A DNA stretch of 14,841 bases. Source: Akkermansiaceae bacterium UBA985 (GTDB lineage: Bacteria > Verrucomicrobiota > Verrucomicrobiia > Verrucomicrobiales > Akkermansiaceae). The notes beneath the pieces are model-generated. The model worked only from the letters and a program-made list of their open reading frames with translations, was not told the origin of the DNA and made no database searches. The translations under genes were made by a program, and so were the position numbers. Each line of letters opens with the position of its first letter. The first letter of the stretch is position 1. Below are positions 6,758 to 14,738 of this stretch, piece after piece. The stretch spans positions 1-14,841 of the forward strand of contig DBBL01000019.1 of assembly GCA_002292185.1 (NCBI GenBank). The letters are read 5' to 3'.

Positions 6758-8080
6758 ATGAAGAAAGTCGCACCGCATTGGCAGATTCTCATCGCGCTTG
6801 TTCTTGCCACTGGCACGGCCATCGTATTTCGCAATCTTAGCCAGATCGTAGCAAGCGACAGCACGGCACATCATTTTATCGAGGGCGTGATTTCCGTTGG
6901 TGATTTTCTGGGTAAGCTCTTCATCCAGGCATTGAAAATGATCATCGTGCCGTTGGTTGCCAGCTCGATCATTGCGGGCATTGCTTCTTTAGGGGAAATG
7001 AAAGGCTTTGGCAGACTTGGTATGAAGACCCTTGGTTTTTATATGGGCACGAGTTTTGCAGCCGTGCTGGTGGGACTTGTGCTGGTGAATACGATTCAGC
7101 CTGGACTGGAAAATGGTAAACCCAATGCCGAGATCCGTGAGGCGCTGGAGCAGAAAGCGGAGGGTGCCAGCAGTAATGAAAAGCTCAAGGTGGCAGAAGC
7201 GGGGGAACGCAAGCCGGGGGACTATGCGGATCTGTTCAAAAAAATGATCCCGCCCAATGTCTTTAAAGCCGCTACCGACAATGGTCAGTTGTTAGGCATG
7301 ATTTTCTTCTCCATTCTATTTGCGATCGTCATGGCCCGGCTTCCTGCCGATAATATGCGGCCACTGCTAGGCAGTATTCAGGCCATCAATGATGTGATGA
7401 TCCGGCTCACCCAGTGGATCATGGTGTTTGCACCTCTCGGGGTCTTTGGCTTGTTGCTGCCTGTGGTCTATCAGAGCGGCGCGGATATCTTTTTGAGCTT
7501 AGGTAAGTATTTTCTCACCGTGCTGCTGGCACTCTCCATTCATTTGTTTTTGATGATGCCCTTAATACTCCGCTATGTAGCACGGGTCAATCCGTGGGCC
7601 CACTTCCGGGCGATGCGCATGGCGATGCTGACAGCTTTCTCAACGGCCTCATCCGCGGCCACACTTCCTGAGACGATGTTGTGCGTGCAGAAAAATGCTG
7701 GTGTCTCCAAGCGAGTCTCGAGCTTTACGCTGCCACTCGGGGCCACGGTCAATATGGACGGCACCGCACTTTACGAGTGTGTGGCGGTTTTATTTGTCGC
7801 TCAGGTGATGGGCATTGAGTTGGGCGTGGCAGCTCAGTTTGCGGTCGTGGTCACAGCATTGCTTACCAGTATTGGAGTGGCAGGCATCCCGTCGGCGAGC
7901 TTGGTGGCGATTCTTTTGATACTCAATAGCTCAGGCATTCCGAACGCCGAGATGGCAGTGGTGGCACTGCTCTCCGTGGATCGACTGCTCGATATGAGCC
8001 GGACGGCGGTGAACATCTTTGGGGACTCTTGTGCTGCGGTCTGTATCGCTAAGTCTGAGGGTGAGCAGTTGAGCATCTGA
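6758..8080 (+). CDS. Dicarboxylate/amino acid:cation symporter (GltP/GltT-like)
   Basis: A 440-residue inner-membrane protein of the DAACS/SDF family that couples Na+ or H+ entry to uptake of glutamate, aspartate or C4-dicarboxylates. The signatures are AFSTASSAATLP (293-304, hairpin 1), NMDGT (332-336, cation site), GIPSAS (376-381, hairpin 2) and DMSRTAVNIFGDS (412-424). In the last motif Asp412, Arg415, Asn419 and Asp423 match the substrate- and ion-binding pattern of TM8. The retained arginine is typical of transporters of acidic substrates and differs from neutral amino acid carriers. A polar stretch at about 117-165 enlarges the loop after TM3 or within TM4. It is divergent from gltX. 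The ATPase gene follows after 80 bp on the same strand but appears to have its own promoter. No Shine-Dalgarno. Family assignment is firm, exact substrate is not. Confidence 0.92.
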   Translation: MKKVAPHWQILIALVLATGTAIVFRNLSQIVASDSTAHHFIEGVISVGDFLGKLFIQALKMIIVPLVASSIIAGIASLGEMKGFGRLGMKTLGFYMGTSFAAVLVGLVLVNTIQPGLENGKPNAEIREALEQKAEGASSNEKLKVAEAGERKPGDYADLFKKMIPPNVFKAATDNGQLLGMIFFSILFAIVMARLPADNMRPLLGSIQAINDVMIRLTQWIMVFAPLGVFGLLLPVVYQSGADIFLSLGKYFLTVLLALSIHLFLMMPLILRYVARVNPWAHFRAMRMAMLTAFSTASSAATLPETMLCVQKNAGVSKRVSSFTLPLGATVNMDGTALYECVAVLFVAQVMGIELGVAAQFAVVVTALLTSIGVAGIPSASLVAILLILNSSGIPNAEMAVVALLSVDRLLDMSRTAVNIFGDSCAAVCIAKSEGEQLSI

Positions 8081-8122
8081 TTAACCAACACAATAGCTGG
8101 GCTGTTTTTCACAGAGTCTGCA

Positions 8123-8151
8123 TTGTCGCCACAGCACATATCCTGTAGCAT
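8123..8151 (+). promoter_or_regulatory. Predicted promoter of the P-type ATPase gene
   Basis: TTGTCG (8123-8128, 4 of 6) and TAGCAT (8146-8151, 4 of 6) are separated by 17 bp, and the -10 box ends 9 nt before the ATG at 8161. This is the same geometry as the promoter at 106-134 and again predicts an almost leaderless mRNA. Confidence 0.4.
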
Positions 8152-8160
8152 GCTAGCAAC

Positions 8161-10815
8161 ATGAATGATCATTGCCCATGGAGTGAGACTGCCCAACAGG
8201 TCGTCGAGCACCATGGCGTGTCTACTGAGTCTGGCTTAACCGAACACGAAGCCCATCAGCGGCTGCATCATTACGGGCCTAACCAACTGCAAACGACATC
8301 TGGCCGCAGCTGGCTGGGTATTCTTATTGCCCAGTTCCGTAGCCTGCTGGTTCTTCTTTTAGCAGTTGCGGCGACACTTGCCTTTGTCTTTCACGACTGG
8401 ATCGAAGGCATCGCTATCTGTGCGGTGCTGGTGCTCAATGCGGTGATTGGGTTTTTTACCGAGTTTGGTGCCGTGCGCACCATGGAGTCGCTTCGGAAAT
8501 ACAACAAGACCTGGGCGACGGTCAGGCGTGGTGGTAAGATTAGGAAAATCGAGGCGGAACATCTGGTGCCCGGTGACATCGTCTCGCTGGAAGCGGGGGA
8601 TATGGTGGCTGCGGATATGCGCATCACTGAGTGCTCGCGCCTTGAGGTCAACGAATCTTCCCTGACTGGGGAATCATTGCCTGTTACTAAAAGCGCGGCT
8701 GTCATTGCTGCGGATACCATTCTCGCCGAGCGCACGGATATGCTCTACAAGGGTACCTCACTTGCGCGTGGTTCAGCCACAGCCGTTATTGTGGCCACCG
8801 GTCTGAAAACCGAGTTTGGCATTATTTCCTCTCTGGTCATGACCACACATGATGAAGAGACACCTTTGGAAAAACGGCTGGCTCGCTTGAGTCGCAAGCT
8901 CATCGTCATCACCCTGGGCATCACCGCCTTCACCTTGATCGCCGGGCTGATGAGGGGCAGGGATCTCTACCTGATGATCGAGACCTCCATTGCCCTCGCA
9001 GTAGCAGCCATTCCCGAGGGCTTGCCGATTATTGCAACCTTGGCTCTAGCACGTGGCATGTGGCGGATGGCGCGAAGTAATGCCCTAATTAACCGGCTTT
9101 CCGCAGTCGAGACCTTGGGGGCGACCAATATCATCTGCACCGATAAAACCGGCACCTTGACAGAAAATCGGATGGTGCTGGTGTCGGTTCTGACTGATGC
9201 CGGCATGGATAATTTTAAGACCGATGAAAACCCCCTGGCCATGAGTGAGCAGCTTTTGAAAATCGGCATCTTGTGCAGTAATGCTGAGCTGGCAGAGACT
9301 GGTGACACAGGTGAAGACAATGAAGGGGTTGACGGAGTGGGTGACCCTATGGAGTTGGCTCTACTTGCGGCGGGTTCAAAGCGTGACTTGGAGAAGAAAC
9401 AGCTGCTGTTGCAGCACCCGCGCCATCACGAGGAAGCCTTTGATTCCGAGGTGAAAATGATGGCGACGGTTCATCATGGATCCGAGAGTGACGATGCTTT
9501 TCTCTTTGCGGTCAAGGGCGCAGCCGAGCCAGTGCTGGCGGCCTGTAGCCGACTACAGGGCAGGGAAGGTGTGGTGCCGATGGATGATGGACTTAGGAAC
9601 CACTGGCTTGATCAGAACCAAGTGCTCGCTAATGAAGGTTTTCGTGTTCTGGCGATAGCGAAAAAGAGAGCGGATGATCCCGATGCCGCACCATACGAGG
9701 GGCTTGTCTTCATGGGCTTGATCTGTGTGATGGATCCTTCCCGTTCTGATATTCCGGAAGCAATCAAAGCGTGTCAGGATGCGGGCATCCGGGTGGTGAT
9801 GGTTACTGGTGACCAGGCCGGCACGGCTCTGCATGTGGCAAAAAACACTGGCATTTGCCAAACAGAAGGGAAGCAATGTATCGCGCTGGGTAAAGAGATT
9901 GATGAGGCGCAGCGGCAGGGGCGCTTGAGCGACATGCTCGGGGTTACGGTATTCTCCCGGGTGACTCCGCAAAACAAACTCGATATCATCCAGATGCATC
10001 AGGATGAAGGTGCGGTGGTGGCGATGACTGGAGATGGGGTCAATGACGCCCCAGCCTTGAAAAAAGCCGACATCGGCATTGCCATGGGTATCCGAGGTAC
10101 GGAAGTGGCACGAGAGACGGCGGACATGGTGCTGCGTGATGATGCCTTTGTTTCTATCGTTTCTGCTGTCGAGCAGGGCAGGGTGATCTTCAATAACATT
10201 CGCAAATTTGTCGTTTACTTGATGTCGTGCAACCTCAGCGAGGTACTGGTCATCGGTCTGGCATCGATGACCGGCGCTCCGCTACCACTACTGCCATTAC
10301 AAATCCTGTTTCTTAACATGGTCACCGATGTGTTCCCGGCCCTTGCTCTGGGGGCGAGCAAAGGGCATAGCGATGTGATGGCCCAGCCACCGAGATCGAA
10401 GCATGATGCTATCATCGGTAAAAAGCAGTGGCGCATGATTGGTTTTTACAGCCTGTTAATCACGCTGGTGGTACTTGGCTCCTTTGTGCTGGCACGGCTG
10501 TGGCTGGGCATGAGTGATGGTCAGGCGGTTACCATTTGTTTCTTAGTGATCGCCATCGCCCAGCTGCTGCATGTCTTCAATATGGCTGAGCCAGAGAGTA
10601 AGGCGTTTGATAATGAGATCAGCCGTAACCCCTACGTCTGGGGTGCCGTGGCCCTATGCGGTATCATTCTCATGGCAGCGATGTTCATCGAGCCACTGGC
10701 TGCAGTGCTCTCACTGGAACCCATTGATCAGCGCGGCTGGCTGCTGGTGCTGATCGCCTCGTCGATCCCGCTGATCGTGGGCCGCGTTTATGTCGTGTTG
10801 AGGGCTTGGAGCTAG
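8161..10815 (+). CDS. P-type (P2) cation-transporting ATPase, probably Ca2+
   Basis: The 884-residue inner-membrane pump is likely to export Ca2+, or possibly Mn2+, at the cost of ATP. Domains in order: cation-ATPase N-terminal region (5-50), TM1-2, actuator domain with SLTGES (167-172), TM3-4 with PEGLP (285-289), phosphorylation motif DKTGTLTEN with Asp328, nucleotide domain with KGAAEP (452-457), hinge TGDGVNDAP (623-631), then TM5-10. Candidate ion ligands are Glu286 in TM4, Asn691 and Glu694 in TM5 (NLSE), and Asn719 and Asp723 in TM6 (NMVTDVFP). These match the single high-affinity Ca2+ site (site II) of SERCA-like pumps. TM6 reads VTDVFP where typical Ca2+ pumps have VTDGLP, so specificity is not certain. 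The length is normal for the family. It ends 16 bp from the convergent coiled-coil gene, leaving no room for a separate terminator. Confidence 0.93.
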   Translation: MNDHCPWSETAQQVVEHHGVSTESGLTEHEAHQRLHHYGPNQLQTTSGRSWLGILIAQFRSLLVLLLAVAATLAFVFHDWIEGIAICAVLVLNAVIGFFTEFGAVRTMESLRKYNKTWATVRRGGKIRKIEAEHLVPGDIVSLEAGDMVAADMRITECSRLEVNESSLTGESLPVTKSAAVIAADTILAERTDMLYKGTSLARGSATAVIVATGLKTEFGIISSLVMTTHDEETPLEKRLARLSRKLIVITLGITAFTLIAGLMRGRDLYLMIETSIALAVAAIPEGLPIIATLALARGMWRMARSNALINRLSAVETLGATNIICTDKTGTLTENRMVLVSVLTDAGMDNFKTDENPLAMSEQLLKIGILCSNAELAETGDTGEDNEGVDGVGDPMELALLAAGSKRDLEKKQLLLQHPRHHEEAFDSEVKMMATVHHGSESDDAFLFAVKGAAEPVLAACSRLQGREGVVPMDDGLRNHWLDQNQVLANEGFRVLAIAKKRADDPDAAPYEGLVFMGLICVMDPSRSDIPEAIKACQDAGIRVVMVTGDQAGTALHVAKNTGICQTEGKQCIALGKEIDEAQRQGRLSDMLGVTVFSRVTPQNKLDIIQMHQDEGAVVAMTGDGVNDAPALKKADIGIAMGIRGTEVARETADMVLRDDAFVSIVSAVEQGRVIFNNIRKFVVYLMSCNLSEVLVIGLASMTGAPLPLLPLQILFLNMVTDVFPALALGASKGHSDVMAQPPRSKHDAIIGKKQWRMIGFYSLLITLVVLGSFVLARLWLGMSDGQAVTICFLVIAIAQLLHVFNMAEPESKAFDNEISRNPYVWGAVALCGIILMAAMFIEPLAAVLSLEPIDQRGWLLVLIASSIPLIVGRVYVVLRAWS

Positions 10816-10831
10816 GAGGCGTGTAAACAGA

Positions 10832-11809
10832 CTACAACCCTCTCTTTCTTAGCGATGATTGTTCATCAATCAAACGCCTATTTTGGTAGGCTTTTACGGT
10901 GTATTTAGAACCGACCCACAAGTTGAAAACTTCTGTTTGCCGTGCTTCTACATTTCTTGTTGTTCCGCCACGGTTCGACGAAACGACGATTCTCATTTGC
11001 TCTGTTCTAGCTCTTGCCGTGATTTCGATTTTTTTACTGTTGCGTTTTGAAGCGATTACTCGCACAGCAATCCTGCCATTAACCTGCGCAGGCTTTTTTT
11101 GTGGTTGAAGTAATAGCAACTTATCTGGTTCGTTTGCTCCTGCTTTTGGGATAGGCATTGGCTGCTTAGGTAGCTGCTTAGCTTGCAGTTTCATTAATCT
11201 CTTACGAAGTGCTTCTTGTCGTTGCTTAGCTTGATCCGCAAACTTCATAGCTTCATCTCGATCAAAATTAAACCGCTGTTGTAATTTCTGTGGCAGCCTA
11301 TCGAATGGCAAGTTAACTCCGCCAGTGGCATGACTGATTAGTATGCCTTGAGGGTGAATTTCTTTGATGGTTACATCTTTATATTCTTTACCCTCCGTTG
11401 ATTTTAATGATTCGATTTTTTCGCCAATGGCATTTGCGCGGATCTGAGCGGTGTGACTTCTGTATTGATGATTAAGTATATCTTTTCGAGCTTTTATACT
11501 TTCGTTGCTTCTTTTGAGTTGTTGGATTTCATCCAGCATATCCTTTAACTGCTGTCTTTTTTGTGTCAGTTCAGTTTTGCTATTACGATTTTCTTGGAAC
11601 AGGTTGATGTTCGCTTGCCACTGGAGCTTTTCATTCATCAGCAGCTGCACTTCAGCCTCTTTTTCTTTAATTCTTTGGCTGAGGTTAGCAGAATAAGAGT
11701 TGTCATCAGCCGCATGACTCAAATTGCAAAAACACAGCAGTAATAGCACGGGGAATGCGGTTTTAGTAATCGCCAGCGAGAGCTGGTTTGTGAGCATGAT
11801 TTTCGGCAT
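10832..11809 (-). CDS. Secreted coiled-coil protein with a Verrucomicrobia-type domain
   Basis: The 325-residue product has a signal peptide (hydrophobic 17-29, cleavage after SHA at 33 or the next Ala). A long charged coiled coil follows at about 41-115, then a short domain at 139-188 (KEYKDVTIKEIHPQGILISHATGG... LPFDRLPQKLQ...FNFD). I recognise this domain pattern from many exported proteins of Verrucomicrobia and Planctomycetes, without known function. After that come a second short helix, a proline- and lysine-rich linker (213-240) and a C-terminal beta-like domain (244-320) rich in Arg/Lys. It should be periplasmic or surface-located. It lies 45 bp downstream of a small coiled-coil lipoprotein gene on the same strand, which suggests an operon. 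The base composition looks more AT-rich than the ATPase gene it converges with. Start at 11809; an in-frame ATG at 11797 is an alternative. Confidence 0.85.
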   Translation of the reverse strand: MPKIMLTNQLSLAITKTAFPVLLLLCFCNLSHAADDNSYSANLSQRIKEKEAEVQLLMNEKLQWQANINLFQENRNSKTELTQKRQQLKDMLDEIQQLKRSNESIKARKDILNHQYRSHTAQIRANAIGEKIESLKSTEGKEYKDVTIKEIHPQGILISHATGGVNLPFDRLPQKLQQRFNFDRDEAMKFADQAKQRQEALRKRLMKLQAKQLPKQPMPIPKAGANEPDKLLLLQPQKKPAQVNGRIAVRVIASKRNSKKIEITARARTEQMRIVVSSNRGGTTRNVEARQTEVFNLWVGSKYTVKAYQNRRLIDEQSSLRKRGL

Positions 11810-11854
11810 ATTAAGAATATATTTTAGTATTTAATTTTGCTCAGAAATACAGTC

Positions 11855-12184
11855 TCATTTTTTAATTGGATAGCTTTTTTTGTAGTTGGAATATTGGCTC
11901 TCAAGTTTTACATAGTCGCGCTCCAAGATCTTTTTTTGATCTTCCAGGTTTTTCTTCTCAGCCTTTGCTGTATCGATAGTTTCGCTAAAGCTTACGAGCA
12001 TTTGAGATTGATCGCCCGGATTTTCACCGGCATCAGCCTGTAAGGATTCCACCTGCTTTTTGAGGTCTTTGATATGTAGATCCAATTCTGCATCCTTTTT
12101 GAGTAGGGCCCTATCTTCACATGACGGGAGTATGAATAATATAGCTAGGATGTAATATCGTATCGACGAGGAGAATTGATTCAT
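11855..12184 (-). CDS. Small coiled-coil lipoprotein
   Basis: The 109-residue product has a lipoprotein signal peptide: Arg9, hydrophobic 10-19, then LPSC with Cys22 as the lipidated residue. After processing it is almost entirely charged helix, with likely coiled coils at about 27-51 and 70-100 separated by a glycine/proline break (AGENPGD, 52-58), so a helical hairpin is plausible. A basic tail follows. Asp24 follows Cys22 after one residue (C-E-D), so the residue next to the lipidated Cys is Glu rather than the classical inner-membrane Asp. No family is recognised. It is first in a pair with the secreted coiled-coil protein, 45 bp apart, and a promoter candidate precedes it. The two may interact through their helices in the envelope; that is inference. 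Confidence 0.78.
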   Translation of the reverse strand: MNQFSSSIRYYILAILFILPSCEDRALLKKDAELDLHIKDLKKQVESLQADAGENPGDQSQMLVSFSETIDTAKAEKKNLEDQKKILERDYVKLESQYSNYKKSYPIKK

Positions 12185-12207
12185 GGCCGCTGAGATGGAA
12201 TTTTTTT

Positions 12208-12236
12208 ATCATAGGCCGACGAGCACGGCATATAAA
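12208..12236 (-). promoter_or_regulatory. Predicted promoter of the coiled-coil lipoprotein operon
   Basis: On the minus strand TTTATA (12236-12231, 4 of 6 matches) and TATGAT (12213-12208, 5 of 6) are separated by 17 bp. The -10 box ends 23 nt before the ATG at 12184, giving a leader of about 16 nt. No Shine-Dalgarno is visible in that leader. Confidence 0.45.
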
Positions 12237-12518
12237 CTTAATAAGATACTAACAAGCAGCTATCAGTCACCGCAAGATGATTATTGTCTTCAATACACTA
12301 GCCACCATCATACCTCCGACGTTAGCTGCATATATGGCGCAGCATCAGCAAGGATATTCTTAAGTCTGGAGACTAAAGGCAAGGTAACAGGTGTTTAGTC
12401 CTCAAGATATCGTTTCACCGATGATCGTGATCAACGCGAAGGTGGCGGAGCATTTTTATTGGTTTGGCTTGTTTTAGTTAATATTAAGCTTATTTTTTAT
12501 CCTTTAGTTCGTCTAATT
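12237..12518. other. Gene-free divergent region before the acyltransferase
   Basis: With the promoter just before it, this makes about 330 bp without a convincing gene between the lipoprotein start and the acyltransferase ATG. It holds an imperfect stem-loop with 7-bp arms GACTAAA (12371-12377) and TTTAGTC (12394-12400). An AT-rich tract at about 12450-12518 probably contains the acyltransferase promoter (TTGTTT at 12469-12474 with TATTTT at 12491-12496 is a weak candidate). An open frame at 12183-12398 on the plus strand shows no protein-like features. Confidence 0.5.
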
Positions 12519-14426
12519 ATGTCCAACCTTCGTTACAGACCAGAAATTGACGGACTCCGTGCGTTTGCCGTCATCGGAGTTGTCTTATGTCATATCGGAT
12601 TGGGCTTTCCTGGCGGTTATGTAGGGGTCGATGTGTTTTTTGTTATATCGGGTTATTTGATCACTGGTATTATTGTAAAAGACCTACGCGCTGGAACCTT
12701 TTCGATGCTGGATTTCTGGGTTCGGCGAATTAGGCGGATTCTTCCAGCTGTCACCGTCATGGTTGTTGTCAGCCTGATCCTGGGATATTTCATTCTCGAA
12801 GCGGAACAATTCAAGGCATTAGCCGAGTCATCGATCGCGCAATCGCTGATGGCCGTAAATATATTCTTCTGGCTGGATAATATGAGCTACTTTGCTGAAA
12901 CATCTGAGATGAAACCCTTGCTGCATACTTGGTCCTTAGCCGTTGAGGAGCAGTTTTACGTTGTTTTCCCCTTATTCCTTTCCCTGCTATCGAAGCATCT
13001 GAGGAGATACACGCTGCCGATCATTATTTTGATTGGTGTTTTATCTCTGGCCCTGAGTTGCTGGGCATTAATGCACAAGCCTGAAGCCAACTTCTTTCTG
13101 CTTCCCACGCGGGCTTGGGAGCTGCTGGCCGGAGGAGCTATCGCATTGATGGCAAATGAAAAGGAAACATCACGGAAAACAGCCGAGATGGCGGCATGGT
13201 TTGGGCTGCTTTTGATCGCTGCAGCGATGCTTATTTATGATGCTCAAACACCATTCCCTGGATGGATAGCCATCCCGCCGGTCGCAGGATCTGCGCTCTT
13301 TATCTGGGCCAACGGCAGGCAGCAAACAAGTGCGGGGCAATTGCTTTCGTTTAAGCCTGTCGTGTTTATCGGCCTTATATCCTACTCCCTTTATTTATGG
13401 CATTGGCCAATTCTTGTTTTAACCAAACATGTAATCATCGACATTAGCCTGCCATGGAAACTAGGCATTCTGATGACAGGGCTGATTTTATCCATTTTGT
13501 CATGGAAATGGGTTGAAGCACCATTCAGAAGAAAAGGGGCTTTATCAAAACGATCATCTGCATTCGGGTTTGCGGCACTATCGACCGTTAGTTTGTTGCT
13601 GATTAGTGCTACTATATGGAAAATGAACGGATTGCCTTATCGATATGACGATTTCGTGTTATTACGAGAGGATATAAGTTGGGAGGGAAAAGAATATAAG
13701 AGCGAGCTGGGTTCATACGTAAAGGTAGGTGCTAGATCCTCTGTAAATGACAGAATGGAAGTGAAGCCAAGTTTTGCCCTTTGGGGGGATAGTCACGCCT
13801 TGGCAATCTCTGCCACAGTAGACAAGCTAGCAAGAAGTCACGGCTTGAATGGTCACGTTTATGCCATAAATGGAAGACCTCCTATAATAGATAGCGCAGT
13901 GCATGAGTTTCATGATCATGTTGTAATACGTTCAATTCTCGATAAAGGGATCAAAAACGTAATTCTAGTCGCAAGGTGGTCCATTAACTTGACGGAGACA
14001 GGTAAAATACAACTGCCAATTATGGCTGAAAACTTGAAAAATTCAGGGGTCAAAGTATGGTTAATTAGGCAGGTTCCCGAATCAAACAATATTCGCACAG
14101 CACAAGAATTTTACATGGCCAAAAGGTTTCCCCTCCTAAACAGCATGCCTGCTCAGTTTACTGTTTCGAAGGAAGAACATGAAAATGTACAAGAACACGT
14201 AAGTAAGGCAATCAATCGCTTGCCTAAGGACTTAGTCAACGTGATTGATCCTGCTCCCTATTTTTTTGTAGATTCAGCCAAACTGAAAGTTTATGGTAAT
14301 CGTGCCTATTATAAAGATGATGATCACCTAACTCGAGCGGGTGCGGATTATTATTTGTCGTCAACCTTTGATGCTATCTTCGCAGAGATTGCGGAACAAC
14401 AAAGGAATAGCCCTAAGGCTGATTAA
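12519..14426 (+). CDS. Acyltransferase-3 membrane protein fused to SGNH domain (OafA-like)
   Basis: The 635-residue inner-membrane protein should transfer acyl (often O-acetyl) groups from the cytoplasmic side to a surface glycan such as O-antigen, exopolysaccharide or peptidoglycan. The acyltransferase-3 domain occupies about residues 1-340: RPEIDGLRAFAV at the start with conserved His25, LHTWSLAVEEQFYVVFP (135-151) and SYSLYLWHWPI (288-298). About ten membrane segments are followed by one more near 345-365, then the periplasmic SGNH hydrolase-like domain. That domain has the GDSH block (423-426) with Ser425 as nucleophile and D-x-x-H (Asp600, His603) as the rest of the triad. The ATG at 12519 was chosen because family members begin just before RPEIDGLRA; the frame runs back to a TTG at 12459. 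No glycan-synthesis genes are adjacent. The second half looks more AT-rich than the first. An intrinsic terminator overlaps the stop. Confidence 0.93.
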   Translation: MSNLRYRPEIDGLRAFAVIGVVLCHIGLGFPGGYVGVDVFFVISGYLITGIIVKDLRAGTFSMLDFWVRRIRRILPAVTVMVVVSLILGYFILEAEQFKALAESSIAQSLMAVNIFFWLDNMSYFAETSEMKPLLHTWSLAVEEQFYVVFPLFLSLLSKHLRRYTLPIIILIGVLSLALSCWALMHKPEANFFLLPTRAWELLAGGAIALMANEKETSRKTAEMAAWFGLLLIAAAMLIYDAQTPFPGWIAIPPVAGSALFIWANGRQQTSAGQLLSFKPVVFIGLISYSLYLWHWPILVLTKHVIIDISLPWKLGILMTGLILSILSWKWVEAPFRRKGALSKRSSAFGFAALSTVSLLLISATIWKMNGLPYRYDDFVLLREDISWEGKEYKSELGSYVKVGARSSVNDRMEVKPSFALWGDSHALAISATVDKLARSHGLNGHVYAINGRPPIIDSAVHEFHDHVVIRSILDKGIKNVILVARWSINLTETGKIQLPIMAENLKNSGVKVWLIRQVPESNNIRTAQEFYMAKRFPLLNSMPAQFTVSKEEHENVQEHVSKAINRLPKDLVNVIDPAPYFFVDSAKLKVYGNRAYYKDDDHLTRAGADYYLSSTFDAIFAEIAEQQRNSPKAD

Positions 14427-14437
14427 GGGCATTTTTT
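14410..14437 (+). terminator. Intrinsic terminator overlapping the acyltransferase stop codon
   Basis: GCCCT (14410-14414) pairs with AGGGC (14426-14430), and the stem can extend by an AA/TT pair with a one-base bulge. Six T residues follow at 14432-14437. The stop codon TAA (14424-14426) lies within the hairpin. Confidence 0.6.
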
Positions 14438-14613
14438 CCGATCACAGCTATCGCCCAGCTCGCCCCAAGTTGTCTATGTCATCTTGATCAAACATATTGG
14501 CAGGATAACGAAAACGTAAGCGAGGAGGCAATGTCTTCGAATGGGGTGAGAGCGCTTTTAGACGCATTTATGAGCTTTTAGAGGGTTTGCTGTATAGCAC
14601 CTTAGAACGCCGG
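14438..14613. other. Gene-free stretch between acyltransferase and tRNA-Val
   Basis: No convincing gene is seen. It includes an imperfect direct repeat, GAGCGCTTTTAGACG (14549-14563) and TGAGCTTTTAGAGG (14571-14584), and a 16-codon open frame at 14531-14581 with a GGAGG only 2 nt before its ATG, which is too close for normal initiation. Confidence 0.4.
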
Positions 14614-14647
14614 AAAGCCCTTTTTATAAGGGGTTTAGAGGGCTTTT
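14614..14647. terminator. Probable bidirectional terminator near tRNA-Val
   Basis: AAAGCCCT (14614-14621) is the exact reverse complement of AGGGCTTT (14639-14646), giving an 8-bp stem with A/T flanks. It begins 16 nt beyond the tRNA 3' end in the tRNA's direction. On the plus strand the stem is also followed by T residues, so it may work both ways. A run of seven T's lies between it and the tRNA on the minus strand. Confidence 0.5.
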
Positions 14648-14662
14648 CAGCTAAGAAAAAAA

Positions 14663-14738
14663 TGGTGCAGGAAGAGGGACTTGAACCCCCGACCGCCTCG
14701 GTGTAAACGAGATGCTCTACCAACTGAGCTATTCCTGC
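14663..14738 (-). tRNA. tRNA-Val (anticodon UAC)
   Basis: The 76-nt sequence folds into a complete cloverleaf on the minus strand: acceptor GCAGGAA with TTCCTGC, D-stem GCTC with GAGC and loop AGTTGGTA, anticodon stem TCTCG with CGAGG (one wobble pair), loop TTTACAC, a 5-nt variable loop, T-stem GGGGG with CCCTC (one wobble pair) and loop TTCAAGT, discriminator A, and an encoded CCA. The anticodon at 14705-14703 is TAC, reading GUA and other valine codons. All standard conserved positions are present. Confidence 0.97.

Noticed and set aside
8081..8122. Possible terminator after the symporter (AGCTGGGCT then T-run)
   Set aside because: The stem is only about 3 bp.
12183..12398. 71-codon open frame on the plus strand upstream of the acyltransferase
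   Set aside because: Low-complexity, non-protein-like composition, no ribosome binding site, and it overlaps the promoter and start of the minus-strand lipoprotein gene.
12459..12518. 20-residue extension of the acyltransferase from a TTG
   Set aside because: TTG is a rare start and the extension precedes the normal family start at RPEIDGLRA; the ATG at 12519 fits better.
14531..14581. 16-codon open frame after GGAGG
   Set aside because: The purine-rich site is only 2 nt from the ATG and the peptide has no distinctive features; chance is the simpler explanation.
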